Position numbers and translations under genes: made by a program
Notes under the pieces: generated by a model
Told to the model about the DNA's origin: nothing
The model's input: only the letters and a program-made list of their open reading frames with translations
The model's database searches: none
In this document: in pieces, positions 23,951 through 31,196 of the stretch
Position numbering within the stretch: the stretch's first letter is position 1
How the letters are laid out: each line of letters starts with the position of its first letter
NCBI GenBank assembly: GCA_964442285.1
Contig: CAYTZH010000001.1
Location: forward strand, 248,001 to 312,000
Direction of reading: 5' to 3'
Length of the DNA stretch: 64,000 nucleotides
Source of the DNA: CAYTZH01 sp964442285
Lineage (GTDB): Bacteria; Myxococcota_A; UBA9160; JAFDET01

Positions 23951-24586
23951 ATGAACCGGATCCTTCCCTCCCGCGCACTGCTCGCGGTCCTTCTCGCCTT
24001 CGCCCTGCTCGGCGCCGGCCTGGTGAACTCTGCCGAAGCCCGTCCGCGCGGCGGCGGTCCGCGGCCCGAGGCCTTCCTGGATCGCCACGCCGACGAGCTG
24101 GGCCTGGACGACGAGACCCGCGCCGCCATCGAGGCGATCGTGGAGGCGGCCCGTCCCGAGGGCGAGGCGCTTCGCGCCGAGCTGCACGCGGCGCGTCTGG
24201 CCATGCGCGCGCTCCTCGACCAGGACGCTCCCGACGAGGACGAGGTGATGGCCCAGGCCGAGCGCATCGGGCAGGTCGAGATCGCGCGCAGTCAGCACCG
24301 TCTGAAGACCCTGCTGGCGATCCGCGCCAAGCTCAGCCCGGAGCAGCGGGCCCAGCTCTCCCAGATGCACGAGGAGCGCCGTGCCCGGCGCATGGGTCGT
24401 ATGCTCGAGGCCTGCGGCGAGGACGCCGCGCGGCTGTGCCCGGACGTGCCCCTGGGGCCGCCGCTCTTCGGCTGCCTGCACGGACATCGCGACGAGCTCT
24501 CGCAGACCTGCTCGGACAAGCTGCGCCGCAAGGGCCGCCGCCAGCGGGGCCCCGGGCCCCACGGCGGCCCGCCCTCCGGGCGCTAG
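23951..24586 (+). CDS. Spy/CpxP-like periplasmic LTXXQ protein with C-terminal Cys-rich (GLG1-like) repeat
   Basis: A 211-residue exported protein: signal peptide LLAVLLAFALLGAGLVNSAE ending AEA, then an all-helical metal-sensor-like domain (residues 35-155) with AIEAIVEAARPEGEALRAEL and IRAKLSPEQRAQLSQMHEER (the 'LxxxQ' turn of the CnrX/CpxP/Spy family). The C-terminal part, CGEDAARLCPDVPLGPPLFG then CLHGHRDELSQTC, matches the GLG1-type Cys-rich repeat (C-x7-C...CL..H..ELS..C). Located 70 bases after an anti-sigma gene, it is a good candidate for the periplasmic sensor of the sigma/anti-sigma pair, as in CnrX-CnrY-CnrH. The fusion of both domains is uncommon. Confidence 0.8.
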   Translation: MNRILPSRALLAVLLAFALLGAGLVNSAEARPRGGGPRPEAFLDRHADELGLDDETRAAIEAIVEAARPEGEALRAELHAARLAMRALLDQDAPDEDEVMAQAERIGQVEIARSQHRLKTLLAIRAKLSPEQRAQLSQMHEERRARRMGRMLEACGEDAARLCPDVPLGPPLFGCLHGHRDELSQTCSDKLRRKGRRQRGPGPHGGPPSGR

Positions 24587-25122
24587 CGCTTCGGGACGTC
24601 GCGCTCCAGCACGGTCTTGCGGCCGTCGCTGCGGGCGTTGGAGATGGCCCGGTCGGCGACCTCGCGGACGATGTCCGAGAGCGACTCGAGCACCTTGTCG
24701 CTCACGTTCATCCCCGCCGAGGCGCGGATGTACTCCTTGAGCCGGCTGGCCACGATGAGCACCTCGCGCTTCGGCGCCCGCCCGCCGCTCGGCGGCGCGG
24801 GCGTCGTCGCGCCGGCGCCCGCCGGGCGCGAGCCCACCAGGATGCGACGCGGCTTGCGCGCCTCGCCGGAGGCGGGCGCCGACGCCGGCGTCGCCGGCTC
24901 GGGCGTGCGCGGCGCGGTGCGCTCCGAGGCCCAGGCGTCCCGGTGGCGGGCCACCGGAAGGTGCACCTCCCAGCAGCTCACGCTGCAGAACTGCAGCCCG
25001 GTGCGCTTCTGGTTGCAGGTGGAGACGCTGCAGACGTAGTAGGTCGCCCCGAGGCCGATGGGCTCCTTGCACGCGCTGCACTTCTTCCAGCCCGCACTCG
25101 CGGCAGCCGTCTGGTCGGCCAT
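24583..25122 (-). CDS. zinc-finger protein with C-terminal histone-fold domain
   Basis: A 179-residue protein in three parts. Residues 15-60 carry C15-x2-C18, C31, C36, C46-x3-C50, H54 and H60, a two-site cross-brace pattern resembling MYND/ZZ-type zinc fingers. Residues 65-117 are a Pro/Ala/basic linker. Residues 118-179 look like a histone fold: VLIVASRLKEYIRASAG (alpha 1), then NVSDKVLESLSDIVREVADR (long alpha 2) and RSDGRKTVLERDVPKR. The end reproduces the archaeal histone loop 2/alpha 3 hallmark R-K-T-V-x3-D, with Arg168 and Asp175 seven residues apart as in HMfB Arg52-Asp59. It is probably a DNA-binding or dimerising protein. ATG 25122; it shares CTAG with the LTXXQ gene. Confidence 0.75.
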   Translation of the reverse strand: MADQTAAASAGWKKCSACKEPIGLGATYYVCSVSTCNQKRTGLQFCSVSCWEVHLPVARHRDAWASERTAPRTPEPATPASAPASGEARKPRRILVGSRPAGAGATTPAPPSGGRAPKREVLIVASRLKEYIRASAGMNVSDKVLESLSDIVREVADRAISNARSDGRKTVLERDVPKR

Positions 25123-25194
25123 GGGCTCACCTCCCGCCGGCCGCGCAGCATAGCCGATCGGTCCCGGTTGGCGGTGGCGAGGGGGAGGCGTTCT

Positions 25195-25632
25195 TCAGAC
25201 GCGCACCCAGCGGGGAAGCACGACTTCGCCGCTGATCCGATCGAAGACCACCCGCACCGGCACGCCGATCTCGACGGCGGCGGGGTCGACGGAGACGAGA
25301 TCGCTGCCGCCCTCTTCGACCAGGTTGCCGATCAGGCGCACGTTCGGATCCTCGTCGAGGGCCACGGCGATCACGTTGTAGGGCGCGCGCTCCGCGTACC
25401 ACGGGAGCAGGGGCGGGTGGGGCACCACGTAGGACCAGATCGTCCCACGGCCGGAGACGGTCGTCCAGCGCGGCTCGGCGCCCGGCGCCCAGGGCGAGAG
25501 CGCCCGGGGCGGGAAGATCAGGCGCTCGGTGACCGGGCACTGCTGCACCCGCAGCGCGCCGGCGCGGGTGCCCTCCCAGAAGGGCGCCGACTCCGGGTCG
25601 TCGGTGGGCGGCAGCAGCGGCTCGTTCGTCAT
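25195..25632 (-). CDS. DUF35 OB-fold acyl-CoA-associated protein (Ltp2 partner)
   Basis: A 145-residue DUF35 protein. The N-terminal rubredoxin-like part reads LRVQQCPVTERLIFPPRALS, in which the usual zinc Cys pairs are reduced to one Cys, so zinc is probably not bound. The OB-fold follows: VSGRGTIWSYVVPHPPLLPW, 'PYNVIAVALDEDPNVRLIGN' and 'EIGVPVRVVFDRISGEVVLP'. DUF35 proteins pair with thiolase-like partners, as in the Ltp2-ChsH2 aldolase of steroid side-chain breakdown. Four bases separate it from the upstream thiolase-like gene on the same strand. Confidence 0.88.
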   Translation of the reverse strand: MTNEPLLPPTDDPESAPFWEGTRAGALRVQQCPVTERLIFPPRALSPWAPGAEPRWTTVSGRGTIWSYVVPHPPLLPWYAERAPYNVIAVALDEDPNVRLIGNLVEEGGSDLVSVDPAAVEIGVPVRVVFDRISGEVVLPRWVRV

Positions 25633-25636
25633 CGGC

Positions 25637-26779
25637 TCATCTCCGCAGCAGCAGGGCGCTGGTGGGGACGCCCTCCCCGCCGGTCACCAGGCAGCTCTCG
25701 GCGTCCGACACCTGGCTGGTGCTGGTGCCGCGCATCTGGCGCACGCCCTCGACGATCAGGTTGAAGCCGTGGACGTAGGCCTCCGAGAGCCCGCCGCCGG
25801 ACGTGTTGACGGGGAGGCGACCCCCCAGCTCGAGGGCGCCATCCTCGCTGAACGCCGCTCCCTCGCCGCGCTCGCAGAAACCGTAGCCCTCCAGCGAGAG
25901 GGGGATGAGCGGCGAGAAGGCGTCGTAGAGCTGGGCCACCGGGACGTCCTCCGGTCGGATGTCGGAGTGGCGGTAGAGCTGGTCGGCACAGGTCCAGGCC
26001 GGGCCGCGCAGGGGATCGTCGCACCAGTAGTTGACCATGGTGTGGTGCTGGCTCGGCAGGCCCTGGCCGAAGGCGTGCACCCAGGCCGGCGGCTGGCGGC
26101 AGTCGCGGGCGCGGTCGGCCGCGACCAGGACGCAGGCCAGCGCGCCGTCGGTCTCGAGGCAGTTGTCGAAGAGGCAGAGCGGCTCGGAGATCCAGCGGGC
26201 GGCCAGGTACGCCTCTCGGGTGAGGGGCTTGGCGTGCATCATGGCGTGGGGGTTGCGGTTGGCCATGTTCCGTACCGCCACGGCCACGTTGGCGAGGTGC
26301 TCCCGGGTGGCGCCGTACTCGTGCATGTAGCGGCGGGTGAGCAGGGCGATCTCGTCCACCGGCCGCAGCAGGCCGAAGGGGCGGGTGAACAGCGCCGAGG
26401 GCGTGGCCGCCGGGCGCCCGGAGGCCCAGGGTCGGCCGCCGGAGCCGCGCTTGCGGGAGCGCCAGGCCACCCCGACCCGACACTGCTCCGTGGCGATGGC
26501 CATGGCCAGGTGGCCCACGGTGGCGGGCCCGGCGCCGCCGCCGTAGCCGATCTGGCTGAAGAAGGTGACGTCGCCCAGGCCGACGTTCCTGGCCACCTCG
26601 ACCTCGTCGGAGGTCTCGAGGGTGTAGGAGGCGAGGCCGTCCACCTCGGCCGGCGCGATGCCCGCGTCGTCGAGGGCCGCCAGGATGGCCCGGCAGGCGA
26701 GCACCTTCTCCGAGGGCTCGAGCTTCTTGGCGAAGGCGGTCTGCCCGATCCCGACGATGGCGGCGCGGTCCTTGAGCAT
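25637..26779 (-). CDS. thiolase-like lipid-transfer protein (Ltp2/SCP-x type, probable acyl-CoA aldolase subunit)
   Basis: A 380-residue thiolase-superfamily protein lacking the N-terminal Cys nucleophile of true thiolases. Marks: RAAIVGIGQTAFAKK at the N terminus, GLASYTLETSDEVEVARNVG (about 49-68), FFSQIGYGGGAGPATVGHLA (about 73-92), 'YMHEYGATREHLANVAVAVR' (about 150), QLYDAFSPLIPLSLEGYGFC (about 290) and NTSGGGLSEAYVHGFNLIVE (about 328-347) with the GGG loop. Ltp2 with DUF35 catalyses retro-aldol release of a C3 or C2 unit from steroid or branched acyl-CoA. ATG 26779; same transcription unit as the 2-oxoacid oxidoreductase upstream (11 bases away). Confidence 0.9.
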   Translation of the reverse strand: MLKDRAAIVGIGQTAFAKKLEPSEKVLACRAILAALDDAGIAPAEVDGLASYTLETSDEVEVARNVGLGDVTFFSQIGYGGGAGPATVGHLAMAIATEQCRVGVAWRSRKRGSGGRPWASGRPAATPSALFTRPFGLLRPVDEIALLTRRYMHEYGATREHLANVAVAVRNMANRNPHAMMHAKPLTREAYLAARWISEPLCLFDNCLETDGALACVLVAADRARDCRQPPAWVHAFGQGLPSQHHTMVNYWCDDPLRGPAWTCADQLYRHSDIRPEDVPVAQLYDAFSPLIPLSLEGYGFCERGEGAAFSEDGALELGGRLPVNTSGGGLSEAYVHGFNLIVEGVRQMRGTSTSQVSDAESCLVTGGEGVPTSALLLRR

Positions 26780-26789
26780 CGCCGCCTCC

Positions 26790-29700
26790 TCAGCCCGCCG
26801 CGGCGGCGCGGAACGCCTCCAGGAGCTCGGTCCGGCGGGGCGCCAGGCGTTCCAGGTGCTGCTCCTTCACCAGGTCGTAGCCGCGGATCTGCTCCGGGAG
26901 GCTCGCGATCTCCACCGCCAGGGCGTGGTTCTCCGCGTCCAGGCCCCGGCCGAGCTCCTCGAGGGTGGCCTCGTACTCGGCCAGCAGGCGGCGCTCGAGG
27001 CGGCGGTGCGGGTGGTAGCCGAAGACGTCGAAGGGGGTGCCGCGCAGGAACCGGAAGCGGGCCAGCAGCCGGAGCACGCCGAAGCTCCAGCCGCCCAGGT
27101 CCATCTTGCGGGTGCGGCCGCTGGCGGCGTCGCGTCGATCGACGATCCAGTCGACCACCGGGAACGAGGGCGGCGCCAGATGCAGCACCAGGCGATAGTC
27201 GCCCTCGAACTGCGCCTCGAGCTGTCGCTGCAGGCTCCCGTCGGTCCAGAGCCGCGCCACCTCGTACTCGTCCTTGTACGCCATGAGCTTGAAGGCGTAG
27301 CGGGCCACGGCCCGGGCCAGCTCGTCGGAGCCGGGGACGGCGGCCTGCTCCCGCTCGGCCACCTTCGCCACGAGGACGCGGTAGCGCCGGGCGTAGGCGC
27401 CGTTCTGGTAGTCCGCGAGGAACGCGGCCCGACGCTCCACCAGCGCGTCGAGGGTCTCGGACTCCGGAGCGGGCGCCTCGCTGCGGGCCGCGCGCCCGGC
27501 GGCGCGCGCCACGGCCGCGAAGTCGTGGGCGGCGAGCCGTCCCCAGGCCAGCGCCCGCTTGTTGGCCTCCACCGCCCGCTCGTTGAGCTCGATGGCGCGT
27601 TCCAGGGCGCCGAGCCCCACCGGCAGGCGGCCCAGCTGGAGGGCGTAGCCCAGCAGGAACGGATTGGTGTAGAGGCCGTCGCCCAGGAGCGCGGTGGCCA
27701 GGCCCGTGGCGTCCACGAAGCGGGCGTCGCCGGTGGCCTTGCGGATGCGGTCCTCCATGGCCGCCGAGCCCAGGTCCAGGTCGGGGTTGCTGGCGAAGTC
27801 GGCGGTGGGGGCCACGTGGTCGTTCACCAGGGCCAGGGTGCGGTCGCGCGCCATGGTGGCCATGGCCTCCATGCCGGAGGCGACGACCACGTCGCAGCCG
27901 AGCACCAGGTCGGCGGTGCCGGCCGCGATGCGGGTGGCGTGGAGCGCCTCGGGGCGCTCGGCGACGCGCACGTGGGCGGTGACGGCGCCGTTCTTCTGGG
28001 AGAGGCCGGTGACGTCGAGGACCGAGCAGCCCTTGCCCTCCAGGTGGGCGGCCATGCCCAGCAGGGCGCCGAGGGTCACCACGCCCGTGCCGCCGATGCC
28101 GGCCACGAGCACGTTGCAGGGACGCGAGAGGTCGGGGGGCTCCGGGAGCGGGAGGTCCGCGGCGGGATCCGCGAGCCCCGCGTCCGTGCCCTCGGGATGG
28201 GCCTGCCGCAGCCGGCCGCCGATCACCGAAACGAAGCTCGGACAGTGGCCCTTCACGCACGAGAAGTCCTTGTTGCAGGAGCTCTGGTTGATGCGCCGCT
28301 TGCGGCCGAACTCCGTCTCGACCGGCTCGATGCTGATGCAGTTGGACTGCACGCTGCAGTCGCCGCAGCCCTCGCAGACGAGCTCGTGGATGACGACGCG
28401 CCGATCCGGGTCCGGCAGCTCGCCGCGCTTGCGCAGCCGCCGCGCCTCGGCAGCGCAGGTCTGGTCGTAGACGATGGCCGTGACGCCCGGGATCTGGCGC
28501 AGCTCCTTCTGGACGGCGTCGAGCTCGTCCCGGCCGTGGAAGCTGACCCGCGCGGGGAAGCGGGCGTCGTCGGGGTACTTCGACGGGTCGTCCGCCACGA
28601 CCGCGATGCGCTTCACGCCCTCGGCGTCGAGCTGGCGGGCGATCTCCGGCACCGTCACCTCGCCCGCCAGGCTCTCGCCCTCGATGCGCTGGCCGCCGGT
28701 CATGGCCACGGCGCCGTTGGCCAGCACCTTGTAGGTGAGGTTCACGCCCGCCGTGACCGCGGCCCGGATCGCCAGCAGGCCGGAGTGGAAGTAGGTGCCG
28801 TCGCCGATGTTCTGGAAGAGGTGGGGCGTCTCCGTGAAGGGCGCGGCGCCCACCCAGTTGGCGCCCTCGCCGCCCATCTGGGTGACGGCCAGGGTGGGGC
28901 GGTCGGGCATCCACACCGCCATGCCGTGGCAGCCGATGCCGCCCAGGGCCAGGCTGCCTTCGGGCAGCACCGTGGAGGTATTGTGGGGGCAGCCCGAGCA
29001 GAAGCTCGGCAGGCGCATCAGCGCGGGGGGCTGCACCGCCGCCGACGCCGCCGCGCGCGGCGCGCGGAACCCCGGGACCCGGCACTCGAGCCAATCCCGC
29101 AGCACCTGGGCCACCAGGCCCGGGGCCAGCTCGCCCTCGGACGGGACCAGCGGCGCGCCCTCGGCGTCGCGCTTGCCCAGCAGCCGCGGTCGGCGCTCCA
29201 GGTTGTAGAGCAGGCGGGCGAGCTGGTCCTCGACGATGGGCCGCTTCTCCTCCACGACCAGCAGGTCTTCCAGGCCCTCGGCGAAGCGCCGCGCCGCCGT
29301 CGGCTCGAGCGGCCAGGTGAGGGCGACCTTGTAGACCGACAGGCCGATCTCGGCCGCCCGCGCCTCGTCGATCCCGAGCGCGTCGAGGGCCTGTCGCACG
29401 TCGAGGTAGGCCTTGCCGGTGGTGACGATGCCCAGGCGGCGCCGGGGTGCGTCGACCACCACGCGATCCAGGCCGTTGGCGCGCACGTAGGCCTGGACCG
29501 CTGGCAGGCGCTGCTGGAACAGGCGCGCCTCGACCTGCAGCGGGATGTTGGTCCAGCCGATGCCCAGGCCGGCCTCGGGCAGCGCGTGGTCCTCCGGGTG
29601 TCGGATCCGGACCCGCTCCGGGCTCACGTCGACCGATCCGCCGCTGTCCACGGTGTCGGTCAGGCACTTCATGGCCACCCAGCAGCCGGAGTAGCGGGAG

Positions 29701-30284
29701 AGGGCGAAGCCGTGCAGCCCCAGGTCCAGGTAGTCCTGCACGCTGGCGGGATTGAGGATCGGGATGCCGCAGTGGATCAGGGCCGGCTCGCTCTGGTGGG
29801 CGATGGAGGACGACTTGGCGCCCGGGTCGTCGCCCGCCAGCACCAGCACGCCGCCGGTGGCGGCGGCCCCGGCGTAGTTGCCGTGCTTGAGAGCGTCGCA
29901 GGAGCGGTCCACGCCGGGCCCCTTGCCGTACCAGATGCCAAACACGCCATCGTGTCGCGGATTCGGGTAGAGGCCGGCCTGCTGGGAGCCCCACACGGCC
30001 GTGGCCGCCAGATCCTCGTTCACCCCGGGCTCGAAGCGGACCCGGTGCTCGGCCAGCAGGTCCTGGGCCTGCCACAGGGCCATGTCGTAGGTGCCCAGGG
30101 GCGAGCCGCGGTAGCCCGAGACGAAGCCCGCGGTGTCGAGGCCGGCGGCGTCGTCGCGCTGGCGCTGCAGCATGGGCAGCCGCACCAGGGCCTGCACGCC
30201 GGTGAGGTACACCCGCCCCGAGGTCCGCGTGTAGCGATCCTCCAGCCGGTACTCGCGGTCGAAGTCGGCGGACGCTCGGCTCAC
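26790..30284 (-). CDS. indolepyruvate ferredoxin oxidoreductase-type fused 2-oxoacid:acceptor oxidoreductase
   Basis: A 1164-residue fused alpha/beta/gamma-type enzyme. N-terminal TPP/pyrimidine region: GFVSGYRGSPLGTYDMALWQ, GVNEDLAATAVWGSQQAG and 'GPGVDRSCDALKHGNYAGAA'. Middle TPP-binding part: FCSGCPHNTSTV, GIGCHGMAVWMPDRP, MGGEGANWVGAAPF. An Fe-S segment follows at about 600-650: CEGCGDCSVQSNC, then CNKDFSCVKGHCPSF. Then the gamma domain with VAGIGGTGVVTLGALLGMAA and a C-terminal DUF6537-like tail. It would decarboxylate a 2-oxoacid or propionyl/acyl-type substrate to acyl-CoA with reduction of ferredoxin. GTG 30284 with GGGAG before it avoids overlap with the KstR-like palindrome upstream. 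Confidence 0.9.
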   Translation of the reverse strand: MSRASADFDREYRLEDRYTRTSGRVYLTGVQALVRLPMLQRQRDDAAGLDTAGFVSGYRGSPLGTYDMALWQAQDLLAEHRVRFEPGVNEDLAATAVWGSQQAGLYPNPRHDGVFGIWYGKGPGVDRSCDALKHGNYAGAAATGGVLVLAGDDPGAKSSSIAHQSEPALIHCGIPILNPASVQDYLDLGLHGFALSRYSGCWVAMKCLTDTVDSGGSVDVSPERVRIRHPEDHALPEAGLGIGWTNIPLQVEARLFQQRLPAVQAYVRANGLDRVVVDAPRRRLGIVTTGKAYLDVRQALDALGIDEARAAEIGLSVYKVALTWPLEPTAARRFAEGLEDLLVVEEKRPIVEDQLARLLYNLERRPRLLGKRDAEGAPLVPSEGELAPGLVAQVLRDWLECRVPGFRAPRAAASAAVQPPALMRLPSFCSGCPHNTSTVLPEGSLALGGIGCHGMAVWMPDRPTLAVTQMGGEGANWVGAAPFTETPHLFQNIGDGTYFHSGLLAIRAAVTAGVNLTYKVLANGAVAMTGGQRIEGESLAGEVTVPEIARQLDAEGVKRIAVVADDPSKYPDDARFPARVSFHGRDELDAVQKELRQIPGVTAIVYDQTCAAEARRLRKRGELPDPDRRVVIHELVCEGCGDCSVQSNCISIEPVETEFGRKRRINQSSCNKDFSCVKGHCPSFVSVIGGRLRQAHPEGTDAGLADPAADLPLPEPPDLSRPCNVLVAGIGGTGVVTLGALLGMAAHLEGKGCSVLDVTGLSQKNGAVTAHVRVAERPEALHATRIAAGTADLVLGCDVVVASGMEAMATMARDRTLALVNDHVAPTADFASNPDLDLGSAAMEDRIRKATGDARFVDATGLATALLGDGLYTNPFLLGYALQLGRLPVGLGALERAIELNERAVEANKRALAWGRLAAHDFAAVARAAGRAARSEAPAPESETLDALVERRAAFLADYQNGAYARRYRVLVAKVAEREQAAVPGSDELARAVARYAFKLMAYKDEYEVARLWTDGSLQRQLEAQFEGDYRLVLHLAPPSFPVVDWIVDRRDAASGRTRKMDLGGWSFGVLRLLARFRFLRGTPFDVFGYHPHRRLERRLLAEYEATLEELGRGLDAENHALAVEIASLPEQIRGYDLVKEQHLERLAPRRTELLEAFRAAAAG

Positions 30285-30306
30285 GCGGGGCTCCCTGCGG
30301 ACGCGG

Positions 30307-30324
30307 GATAGAACGTGTTCTATC
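30307..30324. promoter_or_regulatory. KstR-like palindromic operator
   Basis: GATAGAAC-GT-GTTCTATC is a perfect 8-2-8 inverted repeat. Its core TAGAACGTGTTCTA (30309-30322) fits the published KstR consensus TnnAACnnGTTnnA exactly. It lies between the divergent starts at 30284 (minus) and 30363 (plus), covering the likely promoter region of both. Confidence 0.7.
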
Positions 30325-30362
30325 GTACCCCAGCCGCAGCCTGCGGGCGAGGAGCGCGCGCC

Positions 30363-31196
30363 GTGCACGTCGGAGTCACCATCCACGCCACCGACCTGGC
30401 CATGAGCCCGGTGGAGCTCGCGCGCGAGGCGGAGGCCCGCGGCTTCCACTCCCTGTTCATCCCCGAGCATACGCACATTCCCACGAGTCGGCGCACGCCG
30501 CCGCCCACGGGCGAGCCCGAGCTGGCCGAGGAGTACCGCCGCAGCCCGGACCCGTTCGTCGCCCTGGGCGCCGCCGCGTCGGTGACCTCGCGCATCCGTC
30601 TCGGCACGGGGGTGGCGCTGCCCGCGCAGCACGACCCGATCGTGCTGGCGAAGCAGGTCGCCACCCTCGACTGGCTCTCGGGCGGCCGCTTCGAGTTCGG
30701 CATCGGCTACGGCTGGAACCGGGAGGAGATGGAGAACCACGGCGTGGATCCGAAGCGCCGGCGCGCGCGCGTGCGCGAGACCCTGCTGGCCATGCAGGCC
30801 CTGTGGAGCCAGGAGGAGGCCGCCTTCCACGGCGAGCTGATCGACGTCGCCCCGAGCTGGCAGTGGCCGAAGCCCGTGCAGCAGCCGCGTCCCCCGGTGC
30901 TGATCGGCGGCGGGGCCGGCCCCACGCTCTTCGACCACGTCGCCGAGTTCGCGGACGGCTGGCTGCCCATCGGCGGGGGTGGCGTACGCGAGGCGCTCCC
31001 CTCCCTACGGCGCGCCCTGGAGGCGCGCGGTCGCGACCCGGGGGCCCTGCGCATCGTGCCCATGGGCGTGCTGCCCAGCGACGAGAAGCTCGACTACTAC
31101 CGCGGGATCGGTGCCAGCGAGGTGGTGCTGCGGCTGCCCTCGGCGCCGCGGGACCGGGTGATGCCCGTTCTCGACGACTTCGCCCGCTACCTGTGA
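30363..31196 (+). CDS. LLM class (luciferase-like) oxidoreductase
   Basis: A 277-residue TIM-barrel flavin/F420 oxidoreductase: HVGVTIHATDLAMSPVELAR at the N terminus, FHSLFIPEHTHIPTSRRTPP (about 32-51), RIRLGTGVALPAQHDPIVLA (about 78-97), 'QVATLDWLSGGRFEFGIGYG' and PPVLIGGGAGPTLFDHVAEF (about 178). GTG 30363 is chosen because it starts right at the first beta strand and leaves the operator untouched. It is divergent from the Ltp2/oxidoreductase operon across the KstR-like site and overlaps the convergent LLM gene by ten bases. Confidence 0.9.
   Translation: MHVGVTIHATDLAMSPVELAREAEARGFHSLFIPEHTHIPTSRRTPPPTGEPELAEEYRRSPDPFVALGAAASVTSRIRLGTGVALPAQHDPIVLAKQVATLDWLSGGRFEFGIGYGWNREEMENHGVDPKRRRARVRETLLAMQALWSQEEAAFHGELIDVAPSWQWPKPVQQPRPPVLIGGGAGPTLFDHVAEFADGWLPIGGGGVREALPSLRRALEARGRDPGALRIVPMGVLPSDEKLDYYRGIGASEVVLRLPSAPRDRVMPVLDDFARYL

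Noticed and set aside
26658..30311. Very long open frame on the plus strand over the 2-oxoacid oxidoreductase
   Set aside because: It mirrors the minus-strand gene, is dominated by Gly/Ala/His/Arg repeats typical of GC-rich shadow frames and has no domain; the opposite strand has full Fe-S and TPP motifs.
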